Assembly: GCA_013178415.1 (NCBI GenBank)
Contig: JABLXA010000008.1
Coordinates: 1 to 64,000, forward strand
DNA from: Bacillota bacterium
GTDB lineage: Bacteria; Bacillota; SHA-98; Ch115
Length of the DNA stretch: 64,000 bases
Direction of reading: 5' to 3'
Part shown: piece after piece, positions 1 through 9,168 of the stretch
Numbering within the stretch: the first letter of the stretch is position 1
Layout: the number at the start of each line of letters is the position of its first letter
Program-made: the position numbers and the translations under genes
Notes under the pieces: generated by a model
The model's input: the letters and a program-made list of their open reading frames with translations, nothing else
The model's database searches: none
What the model was told of the DNA's origin: nothing

Positions 1-731
1 CTGAGGTTATAAGACGTGCTCGCAGAGGCGGGGCGAGTACCGTAGCCATCACCAACAATATGGATTCGCTGTTGGCCCGCGAGGCGGAATTCACCATTGA
101 TTGTCACGCTGGCGTTGAGAAGAGTGTGGCCGCCACAAAGACATATCTGACCGAGCTTGCGGCCATCTATCTATTGTCCTTTTCCCTGGCAGGGAGAGAC
201 GACCTTCTTGGGGAACTAAGGTCTGCCATAGCCCAAAGCAAACAAGCTCTCGAGGTCGAACCTTATGTTGCATCTATTGCTCCACGCTACAGGTATATGG
301 ATCACTGTGTCATACTTGGCCGGGGATTCAACTACTGCACTGTGTTGGAGGCCAGTCTGAAACTCAAAGAAACCTGCTATGTGGTCGCTGAACCGTACTC
401 TTCGGCGGATTTTCTCCACGGACCCATAGCCTTGATAGAGCCAGGCTTTCCCGCTTTTTTGATAGCGCCTCCCGGCAAGACATATCCGGGGATGGTTGGC
501 TTGCACGAAAAGCTCATAGAACGCGGAGCGGAGACGGTTGTAATCAGTTCTGTTGATGACCTGGTGAAAAAGGCAACGATTCCTATAAGGCTGCCTGTTG
601 AGGCGCCGGAGTACCTGACTCCTTTATTTTACATCGTGCCAATGCAGCTATTGAGCTATTACCTGGCAATCACGAAGGGTTTCGATCCGGACAAGCCGCG
701 AGGGCTCAGGAAGGTCACGATGACCAGGTAG
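1..731 (+). CDS. SIS-domain aminosugar isomerase/deaminase (GlmS-like), 5' truncated by window
   Basis: The frame is open from the window edge, so about 243 C-terminal residues are visible. The first visible stretch (GGASTVAITN) ends one SIS subdomain. VAATKTYLTELA and a second SIS unit follow, with EASLKLKE, then SSADFLHGPIALIEPG. The HGP and the E-x-x-LKLKE pattern are typical of the isomerase half of GlmS and of AgaS/FrlB-type sugar-phosphate isomerases. No glutaminase domain can be judged because the N-terminus is missing. The protein probably isomerises or deaminates an amino-sugar or fructosamine phosphate in the cytoplasm. It is convergent with the minus-strand gene ending at 899. Confidence 0.85.
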   Translation, partial: EVIRRARRGGASTVAITNNMDSLLAREAEFTIDCHAGVEKSVAATKTYLTELAAIYLLSFSLAGRDDLLGELRSAIAQSKQALEVEPYVASIAPRYRYMDHCVILGRGFNYCTVLEASLKLKETCYVVAEPYSSADFLHGPIALIEPGFPAFLIAPPGKTYPGMVGLHEKLIERGAETVVISSVDDLVKKATIPIRLPVEAPEYLTPLFYIVPMQLLSYYLAITKGFDPDKPRGLRKVTMTR

Positions 732-898
732 CGTAGCTGTGCGATGCCCGATGATCGGATTTTCAGTCAGATTTGAGCGCGGAGGCGGTGACAATCTCAC
801 CGGCCCTCGCGCAAAGATTGCAAAATCCCCCGACCCCTACCCCCGGTCGAGCGACCAACATCTTAGAAAATAGTCTAAAGTTATGCGAGATATACATC

Positions 899-2836
899 CT
901 AATTGCAGTCGTCGTTGGAGTCCTCAAATCCGTGGGCTTCTTCCGTCCCCGGGGTGACTGCCGGATTGTCAGTCACAATTTCGGATACCTGAACACCTGG
1001 TGGATTGGCGGCAGCTTCGATCTTCAATTTGAGCGGAGACCGGCTGATGACCGTCCGCAGCGACTCTATGTCGGAGAACATCTCTGCTACCTTTGCTGGG
1101 TATATTATGGCTATGGAGCCATCCGGACGCCTTTCCACCGAGCCTGTTATCTTCTGCCTCTTGGTCCTTATTGGTTCGCGTCTCTCTGGAGGGCATTCCC
1201 CGTCCGGGGGAATTACGCCTTCCTTCTTTTCAAAATCGCTGTCTCCCTCGGGGATCTCATCGGATTTCTCCTGAGTGGTCATTGCCTTTGGCATTGATGT
1301 CAACCATGGAGGCAATGAAAGGGGATCGAAGATCTGAAGATTTAGGGGTTTCCATACTACCCGATCGCCCTTGATGGCCTCCATGAGGTTATCCCTGGCC
1401 TGTGGATCACCATGCACGAGCACTACGAAGGGGCTTGGAAACCGCGCGAGGAAATTCTGAAGGCCGCCATAGTCGGCATGCGCGCTCAGTTTATATTGCT
1501 CTACAGAGCATGCGATCCGGATTTCGCTTTCCCCAAGTTTCGTTGAATCTCCTGGTTTTAGGTCGAGGATATGCCCTCCGGGGCTTTCCTCATCCTGATA
1601 CCCCACGAAAAAGATGGCCGAATCTTCCTCTTCAAGGATCCTCGCGGCATACATAGGAGACACGCCGCCGGTCAACATACCACTAGAGGCGATGATGATG
1701 GCCGGGCTTTTTTCCTCTATGATCTTCCTGCGTTCCTCGCTAGATGTGACCACCTTTACAGGGTCGCGAAAGAAAGGATTTTGCCGACTGTTTCGTATGA
1801 AATTTGAGAGTTTCGGCGGGAGGAATTCACTGAGCTGCATGAAAGCTTCGGTGACCGACCGGACGAGCCCATCAAGGTAAACTGGCACTGTGAGAGGGAG
1901 ATCACCACTTACCATAGCTCCCAATATTATCAGAATTATCTCCTGGGCACGACCGAGGGCAAAAGATGGAATGAGAACTCTGCCTCCACGATTCAGCGCA
2001 TCCTTTACCGCAAGGACGAATGCGCGTATTTCTTCCTTCCGTGATGGGAGAAGCACATTTCCGTAAGTGCTTTCTGTGATTACAAGGTCTACTGGGTGAG
2101 CGTCCGCGGGGAGCGCCGCGGGTCCGACTGTGTGCTGCGCGGTGATGGAAATATCACCGGTATAAAGGATGCTGTATGGCCCCAATTGAATCAAGTAATA
2201 TGCGGCACCCAGAATATGCCCAGCAGGCTGAGCCGTGACCTTCGCAGGTCCCACTTCAATAGTTTCCCCGAAGCTCAGAGGCTCCACCATAGCAATGGAT
2301 TCAATCGCGTCTAATACACTGAAAAGGGGAGCGCCTTGCTGTTCTGCCACCTTTGCCGCGTCCGCGAGCATCAGTTTAGACAATTCAATGGTGGGCCTAT
2401 CAGCAAATATCCTAGCTCCAGGGAAGAGCTTCCGCGCAATGGGCAAGGCACCTACATGGTCGAGGTGGGCATGGGTGATGAGCACTAGATCTACCGGAGC
2501 ATTGGCGGGCATCCCAAGAGCACCATTGGGCAGGGCATTTGAAATCTGCAATGCATCAGGTGGGGAATCGAGCCTGATGCTATCAGAACCCTGGGGAATG
2601 CTCCGATTTCCCGTTCCATCAGGCGACGGAGTTTCGGATATGAGCTCAGGAGATGGAGTCTCAGGCACGAGTAGTCTTCCGAAGCTCGGAAGGGAAGCTT
2701 CTCCGATCGCCTTTGTCCGGACACCGCAGTCAAGGAGTATGCCAAAACCTTTCTTGTCGTCCCGGAGCCCCAAGTAGTAGCACGAAGCGCCAACTTCAGA
2801 CGCTCCGCCGAGCGCTTGAAATATGAGACCACTCAA
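899..2836 (-). CDS. beta-CASP metallo-beta-lactamase fold ribonuclease-like protein
   Basis: The N-terminal lactamase domain has the metal motif THAHLDH (about residue 124 counted from the upstream GTG), then AGHILGAAYYL and LYTGDIS. The beta-CASP part follows with IIASSGMLTGG and SAHADYGGLQNF, the usual order for CPSF73/RNase J-related RNA nucleases. Two things are odd: a Pro/Ser-rich insert of about 60 residues (PETPSP and SETPSP repeats) before the HxHxDH motif, and an acidic and basic tail of about 120 residues. The TTG at 2836 has AGAGGTG six bases upstream. A GTG nine bases earlier (2845) overlaps that site and is less likely. It lies 21 bases after the dehydratase gene, so it is probably cotranscribed with it. 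RNA processing is the family role; a link to sugar acids is not evident. Confidence 0.85.
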   Translation of the reverse strand: MSGLIFQALGGASEVGASCYYLGLRDDKKGFGILLDCGVRTKAIGEASLPSFGRLLVPETPSPELISETPSPDGTGNRSIPQGSDSIRLDSPPDALQISNALPNGALGMPANAPVDLVLITHAHLDHVGALPIARKLFPGARIFADRPTIELSKLMLADAAKVAEQQGAPLFSVLDAIESIAMVEPLSFGETIEVGPAKVTAQPAGHILGAAYYLIQLGPYSILYTGDISITAQHTVGPAALPADAHPVDLVITESTYGNVLLPSRKEEIRAFVLAVKDALNRGGRVLIPSFALGRAQEIILIILGAMVSGDLPLTVPVYLDGLVRSVTEAFMQLSEFLPPKLSNFIRNSRQNPFFRDPVKVVTSSEERRKIIEEKSPAIIIASSGMLTGGVSPMYAARILEEEDSAIFFVGYQDEESPGGHILDLKPGDSTKLGESEIRIACSVEQYKLSAHADYGGLQNFLARFPSPFVVLVHGDPQARDNLMEAIKGDRVVWKPLNLQIFDPLSLPPWLTSMPKAMTTQEKSDEIPEGDSDFEKKEGVIPPDGECPPERREPIRTKRQKITGSVERRPDGSIAIIYPAKVAEMFSDIESLRTVISRSPLKLKIEAAANPPGVQVSEIVTDNPAVTPGTEEAHGFEDSNDDCN

Positions 2837-2857
2837 GCCGTTCACCTCTTACGATTC

Positions 2858-4483
2858 TCAATACTTCCTTTCGGCGCGGTATTTCTCAAGGAAAGGTGGA
2901 AGACCTCGCCTTTCAAGGCGAACCCAATTTGACCTTCTTCTTTCAAGGATATCCGGCTGGACCTCCAGGTCAAGTCGCCGGTTTGGCATATCAATCAAGA
3001 TAGTATCACCATCCTCCACCAGTGCTATTGGCCCTCCATCATACGCCTCAGGCCGAACATATCCGATTGAAAGGCCCGCAGTAGCCCCAGAGAACCTTCC
3101 ATCAGTCACGACTGCCAGCCTGCTAAGCAGACTGGATTCCTCCGTGATGCGGTGCATCTCTCTCATGCCGGGCCCGCCTCTCATCCCCTCATAACGTATA
3201 ACTAATACATCGCCCGGAGATACGATGTTTGATTCGACTGCCGCAGTACATTCTTCAAGAGAGTTGAAAACCCGCGCTTTCCCCGAGAAAGTCCTGAGTT
3301 CCTCAGGGGTGGCCGACACTTTAGCGAGGGCGCCGTCTGGAGCAAGACTTCCTTTGAGGACGGCAATTCCACCTTCAGAACTCACCGGCGATGAGGCAGG
3401 GTGTATGATGTTCTTACCCAGAATTCGAGCGTTGGAAACGGCCTGGCCCAAATGCCGCCCGTCAACAGTGGGCTGAGACAATTCGAGGAGGTCGCCGAGC
3501 TCAGCCATTATTGCAGGCACACCTCCCGCACGGTAAAGATCTGTCGCACTATATGGCCCATTGGGAGTGACCTCCGTGAGAAGAGGTGTATCCCGGCTTA
3601 TTCTGTCGAAATCATCCCAGGTGATTTCGATCCCCGCCTCCTTTGCGACATCAGGAAGATGAAGGATCCAGTTTAGTGAACCACCGATGGCCATGAGCAC
3701 CCTTATGGCATTATAGAATGCATTCTTGGTCAGGATCTTGGATGGCGTTAATCCTTCATTTATGATACCTATAATTCGCTTGCCCGCCTCTTCTGCTGCC
3801 TGAAAGCGCAGGTTCGTGCCATTAGGAATGAGAGATGTACCAATCGGCATGATCCCCAAGGCTTCGCATATTATAAGGCCAGTAATGGCAGTTCCAAGGA
3901 ATGGACACACACCTGGGGTAAAATAGAAACCAAGGCTCTCCTGCACGAATGTCCTTTCATCCATTTGCCCTTGAAGGAATTGTTTTCTAATATTCTTGCG
4001 ATGGGCCGCATCGGTGCTAGACTGCATCGGCCCCGAGGTCACGAAAATTGAAGGGAGATTGAGCCTTGCGGCAGCCATCAACATCCCTGGTATTATCTTA
4101 TCACAAGCCGTAATGAAGACGAGCCCATCGAAGATCCTGTGAGAGTTCACCATAGCCTCTATGGAATCAGCAATGAGGTCACGGCTGGGAAGGGGATATC
4201 GCATGCCTGCGTGCCCCTGGGTTATTCCATCGCAGATTGCTATAGTATTGAATTCGAGCGGAACCCCACCTGCGAGTCGTACACCCGCCTTGACTCGATC
4301 CGCGACTTCCCTGAGCGGAAGATGTCCTGGAACGATCTCATTCCAGCTATTTACGATTCCCACCAGGGGTCGTGACATATCATCGTAAGGTATGCCCAGA
4401 GACGCCAGATGAACTTTGATCAGTGCCTTAGAATAGTCAGATGCCTCAGGAATGTCTCTCATTGCATTCGCAGCGGCCGCCAA
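2858..4483 (-). CDS. IlvD/Edd family dehydratase, probable sugar-acid dehydratase
   Basis: Family signatures are clear: NSWNEIVPGH (about residue 45), CDGITQGHAGMRYPLPSRDLIADSIE (given here by ends only: C84 to E109), CDKIIPGMLMAAARLN (C127) and DGRFSGATAGLSIGYVRPEA near the C-terminus. Members dehydrate dihydroxy-acids or sugar acids with an Fe-S cluster. The segment that normally reads CPxxGSCxGMxTANTM is here CPFLGTAITGLIICEALG, so the second cysteine of that motif is absent. Placement next to a gluconokinase favours a gluconate or other aldonate substrate over branched-chain amino acid synthesis, but that is inference. The TTG start at 4483 has no good ribosome site; ATG at 4462 is an alternative. 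Length (541 aa) is close to the family norm. Confidence 0.85.
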   Translation of the reverse strand: MAAAANAMRDIPEASDYSKALIKVHLASLGIPYDDMSRPLVGIVNSWNEIVPGHLPLREVADRVKAGVRLAGGVPLEFNTIAICDGITQGHAGMRYPLPSRDLIADSIEAMVNSHRIFDGLVFITACDKIIPGMLMAAARLNLPSIFVTSGPMQSSTDAAHRKNIRKQFLQGQMDERTFVQESLGFYFTPGVCPFLGTAITGLIICEALGIMPIGTSLIPNGTNLRFQAAEEAGKRIIGIINEGLTPSKILTKNAFYNAIRVLMAIGGSLNWILHLPDVAKEAGIEITWDDFDRISRDTPLLTEVTPNGPYSATDLYRAGGVPAIMAELGDLLELSQPTVDGRHLGQAVSNARILGKNIIHPASSPVSSEGGIAVLKGSLAPDGALAKVSATPEELRTFSGKARVFNSLEECTAAVESNIVSPGDVLVIRYEGMRGGPGMREMHRITEESSLLSRLAVVTDGRFSGATAGLSIGYVRPEAYDGGPIALVEDGDTILIDMPNRRLDLEVQPDILERRRSNWVRLERRGLPPFLEKYRAERKY

Positions 4484-4629
4484 TTTGGAGCAGCGGCCTC
4501 CGCTGCAGTCTCCCTTCGCTCACCTTGCATTCAGAGCCATGTCATCATGCAATTACTGTTAGATGCGCCAAACATGGTTAGCCCATATTTTGATTTTTGG
4601 CTTGGCAATCTATAACGAACAATTAAACC

Positions 4630-6135
4630 TCAGCCGACGAATTCCGGTCCGAGATGTTCATATATCCTCTTATACTGATCATATATCTCCATATATAACT
4701 CATGGAATTCACGCCTTGGTTCGATTACAGACTTCACGGGTATCATTTCTTTCACCTGATCAATTGTCCGAATATGACCCGTAGAGATCATGCCAAGGAT
4801 AGCTGCGCCTGCGGTTGTTGCTTCCGTCACGGACGGTAAAGAAAGAGGGCATCCAAAGATATCCGCGGCTATCTGGAGCCATTCACGCGACCTGGCAAAC
4901 CCACCTGAAGCCCTTATTTCCCGGGGTGATCCGCAATGCTCTTGTAAGGCTTCAAATACGCCATATAACTGGAATATTACGCCTTCCATCGCAGCCCTGA
5001 CCAAATGCCTATAAGTGTGAGTGAGATTTAGTCCGAAAAGGACCCCTTTAGATCGGGCATTCCAGTTGGGGCATCTTTCCCCAGCCAGAAAGGTCAGAAA
5101 TATGAGGCCTTCACTTCCAGGGGGGACCTCGGATGCGCATCTCGAGAGAGCAGCATAAGGGTCCTCACCATTTCTTCTAGCATCCTCGACAATGGAAAGT
5201 CCAGCGTTATCGCGGATCCATCTCAGCACATTACCGGCATTGTTGGTGGCGCCTCCTGGTACCCATATATTGTCATGAAGATAGTAACACCATGTCCTGG
5301 CCTTTGGATCCAATTTCGGGGTTGTGGCGAAAGTCCTTATCGCCCCGCTGGTTCCTACAGATGCTGCGAACTGATCTGGTTTCACCGCCCCTGAGCCGAG
5401 GTTGGATAAGGTGCCGTCCGAAGCCCCGATAACGATGGGGGTGTCCTTTAAAAAATCCATTCCAGATGCCTTCTCTGGCTTCACCCCATGTACCTGATGG
5501 GTGGTAGGCGCAAGGATAGGGAGTCGATCTTCGTCGATTCCCGCAAGACTAAGCGCCTCTTGATCCCATGTGAGAGTATGGATATTCAGCAGCCCGCTGC
5601 CTGCGCCTATTGAAAGGTCGGAAATAAGATGTCCGGTCAGTCGGAAGATTATGTAATCCTTGAGCGAACATATCTTCCAGGCCGAATCAAAGATCTCACT
5701 CCGTGTTTCCTTGAGCCAAAGGATCTTGGCAGGCAGATAAAGGGCATGAATGGGGCACCCGGTACGTTTATATATTTCCATTGGATCGACTCTACGTCTG
5801 AGAGCGGCCGCTTGCTCCGCGCTCCTCAAATCCGCCCATGTTATAGCGTTCGTCAGAGCCTGTCCATCTCTATCAAGAGCCAAAAAGCCATGCATCACGC
5901 CTGCGAAGGAGATCGCCTCGATCTTTTCCCGGGAAATACCACTCTGATTCAAGCATTCTGCAAGGGTAGACGAAACTGCCTCTACGACAATTTCGGGGTC
6001 CTGTTCCGCTCCCCCGTCGGCAGATACCATGAGCGGATACTCCCTTGAATGGATCGTGATGAGGTGTAGATTTTCATCAAATACAGCTGCCCTGCAACTG
6101 GAAGTGCCAGCATCGATTCCGACAAAATAGCTCAT
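4630..6135 (-). CDS. gntK: FGGY carbohydrate kinase, gluconokinase type
   Basis: Five-hundred-residue FGGY kinase. The N-terminal phosphate motif is VGIDAGTSSCRAAVFD. The central part carries FAGVMHGFLALDRDGQALT and ITWADLRSAEQAAALR, the pattern I associate with gluconokinases rather than xylulokinases. IGASDGTLSNLGSGAV and VGTSGAIR form the second ATP-binding half, with GGATNNAGNVLRW after them. It would phosphorylate gluconate or a related aldonate with ATP in the cytoplasm. The ATG at 6135 follows GGAGGG at 8 bases and overlaps an upstream stop as TGATG, implying translational coupling to a lost upstream gene. It is first in the operon with the dehydratase and the beta-CASP protein. Confidence 0.85.
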   Translation of the reverse strand: MSYFVGIDAGTSSCRAAVFDENLHLITIHSREYPLMVSADGGAEQDPEIVVEAVSSTLAECLNQSGISREKIEAISFAGVMHGFLALDRDGQALTNAITWADLRSAEQAAALRRRVDPMEIYKRTGCPIHALYLPAKILWLKETRSEIFDSAWKICSLKDYIIFRLTGHLISDLSIGAGSGLLNIHTLTWDQEALSLAGIDEDRLPILAPTTHQVHGVKPEKASGMDFLKDTPIVIGASDGTLSNLGSGAVKPDQFAASVGTSGAIRTFATTPKLDPKARTWCYYLHDNIWVPGGATNNAGNVLRWIRDNAGLSIVEDARRNGEDPYAALSRCASEVPPGSEGLIFLTFLAGERCPNWNARSKGVLFGLNLTHTYRHLVRAAMEGVIFQLYGVFEALQEHCGSPREIRASGGFARSREWLQIAADIFGCPLSLPSVTEATTAGAAILGMISTGHIRTIDQVKEMIPVKSVIEPRREFHELYMEIYDQYKRIYEHLGPEFVG

Positions 6136-6283
6136 CAATCGACCCTCCATGACCGCTTCTTATTGGCGCCGTCAGGATCAAAAGAGACGCTATCAACGAA
6201 GCCGATCTCTTCGTCATTACCGAGCCAGAACCCTGCAGCCCCTTGGGTAATGCCTGGCCGGCGCCCTTAAACTTATGGTTCAT
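6135..6283 (-). pseudogene. Frameshifted small gene remnant upstream of gntK
   Basis: An ATG at 6283 sits behind AAGGAGG, but its frame does not reach a stop near gntK. A second frame reads GITQGAAGFWLGNDEEIGF onward to a TGA that overlaps the gntK start (TGATG). The distance from ATG to that stop is 149 bases, one short of a multiple of three, so a single-base loss would explain it. The product is not recognised. A further coding-like minus-strand piece ends at 6295. Confidence 0.35.
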
Positions 6284-6443
6284 GGCCTCCTTATCTAAGT
6301 TAATTCCTTCGCTATCTCCCGGCAAGAGTCCTGCAAATCTCCTGGATAACGCCTTTCCAGGACCTTCACACTGCGGTCCATCATGGTGGCTACGCGACGA
6401 AATCTTGAAATTTGGGCACATAATGTCTAAATGAGTTTTGTGT

Positions 6444-6827
6444 GAAGATGGCGAGGGTTTCGGCAGCCCCCCCTCAGAAGTGGCGAAATGGTCGCCAGGC
6501 TGGGTCGATTTTGGGAGATCCTGGGTAGGTCTTACCTACAGGTGGCTGAAATCTCGTCAGGTTTCGTTGAGAGGTGGCGGCAATGCCGCCAGTCTTCGCC
6601 CCCGGGTGGTGAAATCCTCGCCATCTCGTATCCAGATTGGAAGATTTAAGGAGGTGATTATCCAGTATAATACAGTTTATGGTATATATTGGGTCAAGGT
6701 GGCGATATTTCGATCAGACTGGGGGCAAGGCTGACGATATTCTAGTCAAGATGATGGCGAGGCTGGCGATGATTTTGTCAGGCTGCGTTCAAGGGCGACG
6801 CAATATTCGTCACCCCCTGTGACAGTC
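6444..6827 (+). repeat. Non-coding repeat copy A with iterated GGCGA(A/T)AT-like units
   Basis: This stretch and 20437-20688 are inverted copies of each other. Blocks 6444-6490 and about 6635-6827 match the reverse complement of the second copy at high identity, while about 145 bases in the middle are present only here. The unit contains many short related words (ggcgaaat, ggtggcgatat, gctgacgatat, ggctggcgatgat) and ends with CACCCCCTGTGACAGTC. Arrays of short repeats at element ends recall IS21-family transposase binding sites, but no transposase is present. It is likely an IS end or a MITE-like derivative. Confidence 0.7.
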
Positions 6828-7031
6828 TCGTTGTACCAAGGCATCAGCATGGTGTGGGGAAATATGTTACCAACAAATTCATCTTCTGGTTCAATAAGAA
6901 GTCATGTGTCCCCCAGATCAGATACTAAATTTGGCATTACACCATGATATTGATATGCTATACTCAAAAGGATCCTGATCCATAGACCAAATCAGAAAGG
7001 AGTGAAAGCCTGGCTATAGAGAGGCTGGAAG

Positions 7032-8015
7032 GTGCCAGCTGGCGCAGTTTGCCGGAAAACATCAGGCGTCTCTAACCAGGCGACAGACAAAATGCCAGCA
7101 GAACTATTCACGTTGTTTTCAGTAATCCGGTGGCTTGTGGTTGTATGGTGGGTATTATGGATCGGCCTCGCGTTCTATACTCGCGCCATGACGGTCTTTG
7201 CTTTTCTATTGGGCACGGGTCTCATTTGGACCTTCTTTAGCCTGCAGCTTGTTTATAGTCCTGCGTTTGTTTTATACATGCTGATTCCGCTCATATTCCT
7301 GCCAAGCATGGTCAGGATAATCACAGAGTATCAGAGAGGCGTGCTATTCAGGTTTGGACGGCAGGTCGGCGTATTAAAGCCTGGCGTGAATGTGATCTTT
7401 CCCTTCGGAATCGATCAGGTAAGGAAAATCGACCTTCGCACATTTACCATCGATGTACCCAAGCAAGAGATCATCACTAAAGATAATGTACCGGTCATGG
7501 TAGATGCAGTCGTGTATTTCAATGTTTTCGATCCAGTCCTGGCAGTTGTCAAGGTGGCGGAATATGTGAGCAGCACCACCTTGCTCGGCCAGACCATTCT
7601 ACGTTCGGTTTTGGGGCAACATGAACTTGACGATATGCTGTCAAAGCGTGCTGAATTAAATGAGACGCTTCGGAAGCTCCTCGATGAAGCAACCGATCCA
7701 TGGGGTGTCAAGGTATCCGCAGTTGAGATCAAGGCGGTCGAACTCCCCGAGACGATGAAACGCGCAATGGCCAAACAGGCTGAGGCGGAAAGGGAGCGCC
7801 GGGCTAAGATCATCGCGGCTGATGGCGAATATCAGGCATCAGAGAAATTGGCTGCAGCGGCACATATAATGTCAGCAGAACCATCGGCCTTGCAGCTCCG
7901 CTATTTGCAAACGTTGGCTGAGATCGCCGTCGAACGTAACTCAACCATTCTCTTCCCGCTGCCTATGGAAGTGCTCAGGATATTCGAACGCAATAAGGGT
8001 GATAAGGTGGAGTAA
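7032..8015 (+). CDS. Slipin / stomatin-like SPFH membrane protein
   Basis: The N-terminal third is hydrophobic, with two to three membrane segments (around residues 30-50, 55-75 and 80-95). An SPFH/band-7 domain follows: ITEYQRGVLFRFGR, LKPGVNVIFPF, KIDLRTFTIDVPKQEIITKDNVPV and VRSVLGQHELDDMLS-like text. A charged helix rich in AEAERERRAKII and a stomatin-type C-terminus complete it. Slipins scaffold membrane microdomains; many pair with an NfeD protease partner, which is not seen here. The GTG at 7032 has only a modest GAGAGG upstream. ATG at 7092 (MPAELF) is an alternative that keeps all membrane segments. It stands alone in this window. Confidence 0.88.
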   Translation: MPAGAVCRKTSGVSNQATDKMPAELFTLFSVIRWLVVVWWVLWIGLAFYTRAMTVFAFLLGTGLIWTFFSLQLVYSPAFVLYMLIPLIFLPSMVRIITEYQRGVLFRFGRQVGVLKPGVNVIFPFGIDQVRKIDLRTFTIDVPKQEIITKDNVPVMVDAVVYFNVFDPVLAVVKVAEYVSSTTLLGQTILRSVLGQHELDDMLSKRAELNETLRKLLDEATDPWGVKVSAVEIKAVELPETMKRAMAKQAEAERERRAKIIAADGEYQASEKLAAAAHIMSAEPSALQLRYLQTLAEIAVERNSTILFPLPMEVLRIFERNKGDKVE

Positions 8016-8307
8016 TCGATGATGTCTCCATGGCGATACCATCTGATGAAGTCGGCGAGTAGGTGCAAGCATTTTGCATTTCTAGATGGACAGTCTCTCT
8101 GACAATTGATTGCCGGGGATCTTGAGGAAGTTCTGGGACCTCGGGGGGGAATTAGGGGAGCGGTTTAGTTGGGAGGGGTGTCAAAAGGCTCTTTTCCTCA
8201 GCCGACGCCCCCTCTTAACCCGATCAAGAGCTCTGTATTTCGAAGATCATCCCCCATTTAAATGAACTTCATAAGCAGGAAAAAGAAAAGTTTTGGTGTA
8301 TATCGGT
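8016..8307. other. Intergenic region before deoR-type gene
   Basis: I see no supported gene here. The 3' part (8290-8307) is AT-rich and leads into the putative operator and promoter of the DeoR-family gene. Confidence 0.5.
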
Positions 8308-8355
8308 GTATAAATATATTTATAACGAAAACTGTATTCAATATCATATTTCGTT
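8308..8355 (+). promoter_or_regulatory. Putative DeoR-family operator region
   Basis: Bases 8308-8331 form a 24-base AT-rich word ending in CGAAAA that recurs with four mismatches at 11927-11950, in front of the DUF4855 gene. Within the site, AACGAAA (8324-8330) and TTTCGTT (8349-8355) form an inverted repeat resembling the CGAAA half-sites of GlpR/AgaR-type regulators. The site lies just before ATG 8360, which argues that translation begins there and not at the GTG at 8306. Confidence 0.5.
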
Positions 8356-8359
8356 CGGG

Positions 8360-9145
8360 ATGGTGTGGCCCTTGATCTCCACTGAAAGGCATCTCAAGAT
8401 TCTCGAGATAATCTCAAAGAACGGGTTTGTGGAAGTGAGTTCACTTGCAGAGGCATTAGGAGTCTCTGCTCCTACAATCCGCAAGGATCTTACTCAACTC
8501 GAGGCAGAGGGAAAGCTCATTAGAATACACGGTGGAGCGAAGTTGCCAGATCGCCATACGAATTATGAGCTCTCATTTGGCACCAGGGAAGATCTATTGA
8601 GGGGCATCAAAGCAGAGATCGGCAAAAAGATTGCAGAGATCATTCAGGATGGCGATACTCTTTTTTTTGACGCCAGCACGACAGTATGGAGTGCTCTGCC
8701 ATATCTAGAGAGAAAGAAAGATCTCACCATTGTGAGTAATGTAGCTGGCCAAATCTTGGTGGAGATAAGCCGGTATCAAGATATCTCCTTCATTTCAAGC
8801 GGGGGAGCGCTCAGACATTCAATTTCGACCTTTACAGGACCCATTGCGGAGGAGACCATTAGGAAATTGTATGTAGACAAGGCATTCATTTCGCCGCCAG
8901 GTTTGTCTCTTGCTAAGGGGTTGACTGACTCGCATTTGCTGGAGGCGCAGGTCAGAGCTGCAATGATCTCGTCCGCGCGCCGGGTTTATCTGTGCGTAGA
9001 CCATAGCAAGTTCAATTTTGAGCGTTTTGTATCCATAGCGCCACTGCGCGAAATAGATTATGTGATAACGGATTCCCCAGTTTTGCCAGAATACGAGAGA
9101 TTCTTCGATGAAAATGGCATCGAGGTCATCCTAGTAAATGCATGA
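8360..9145 (+). CDS. DeoR/GlpR family transcriptional regulator
   Basis: The N-terminal winged helix reads STERHLKILEIISKNGFVEVSSLAEALGVS then TIRKDLTQLEAEGKLIRIHGGA, the classical DeoR signature. The C-terminal DeoRC sensor domain has DGDTLFFDASTTVW, LTIVSNV, FISSGGALR and a late CVDHSKF segment. Such proteins repress sugar-catabolic genes and respond to sugar phosphates. The frame is open back to 8306, but a probable operator covers 8308-8355, so ATG 8360 is preferred. It is first of the amino-sugar cluster; the next gene starts 23 bases later. It probably autoregulates and controls the downstream kinase, nanE and SIS genes. Confidence 0.88.
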   Translation: MVWPLISTERHLKILEIISKNGFVEVSSLAEALGVSAPTIRKDLTQLEAEGKLIRIHGGAKLPDRHTNYELSFGTREDLLRGIKAEIGKKIAEIIQDGDTLFFDASTTVWSALPYLERKKDLTIVSNVAGQILVEISRYQDISFISSGGALRHSISTFTGPIAEETIRKLYVDKAFISPPGLSLAKGLTDSHLLEAQVRAAMISSARRVYLCVDHSKFNFERFVSIAPLREIDYVITDSPVLPEYERFFDENGIEVILVNA

Positions 9146-9168
9146 AACCAAAGGATGAGTGAGGCAAA

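Noticed and set aside
773-1297. Open plus-strand frames over the beta-CASP gene
   Set aside because: They are antisense to a gene with clear motifs and have no ribosome sites.
4630-6135. Xylulokinase assignment for the FGGY kinase
   Set aside because: MHGFLALDRDGQALT and ITWADLRSAEQ fit gluconokinases better.
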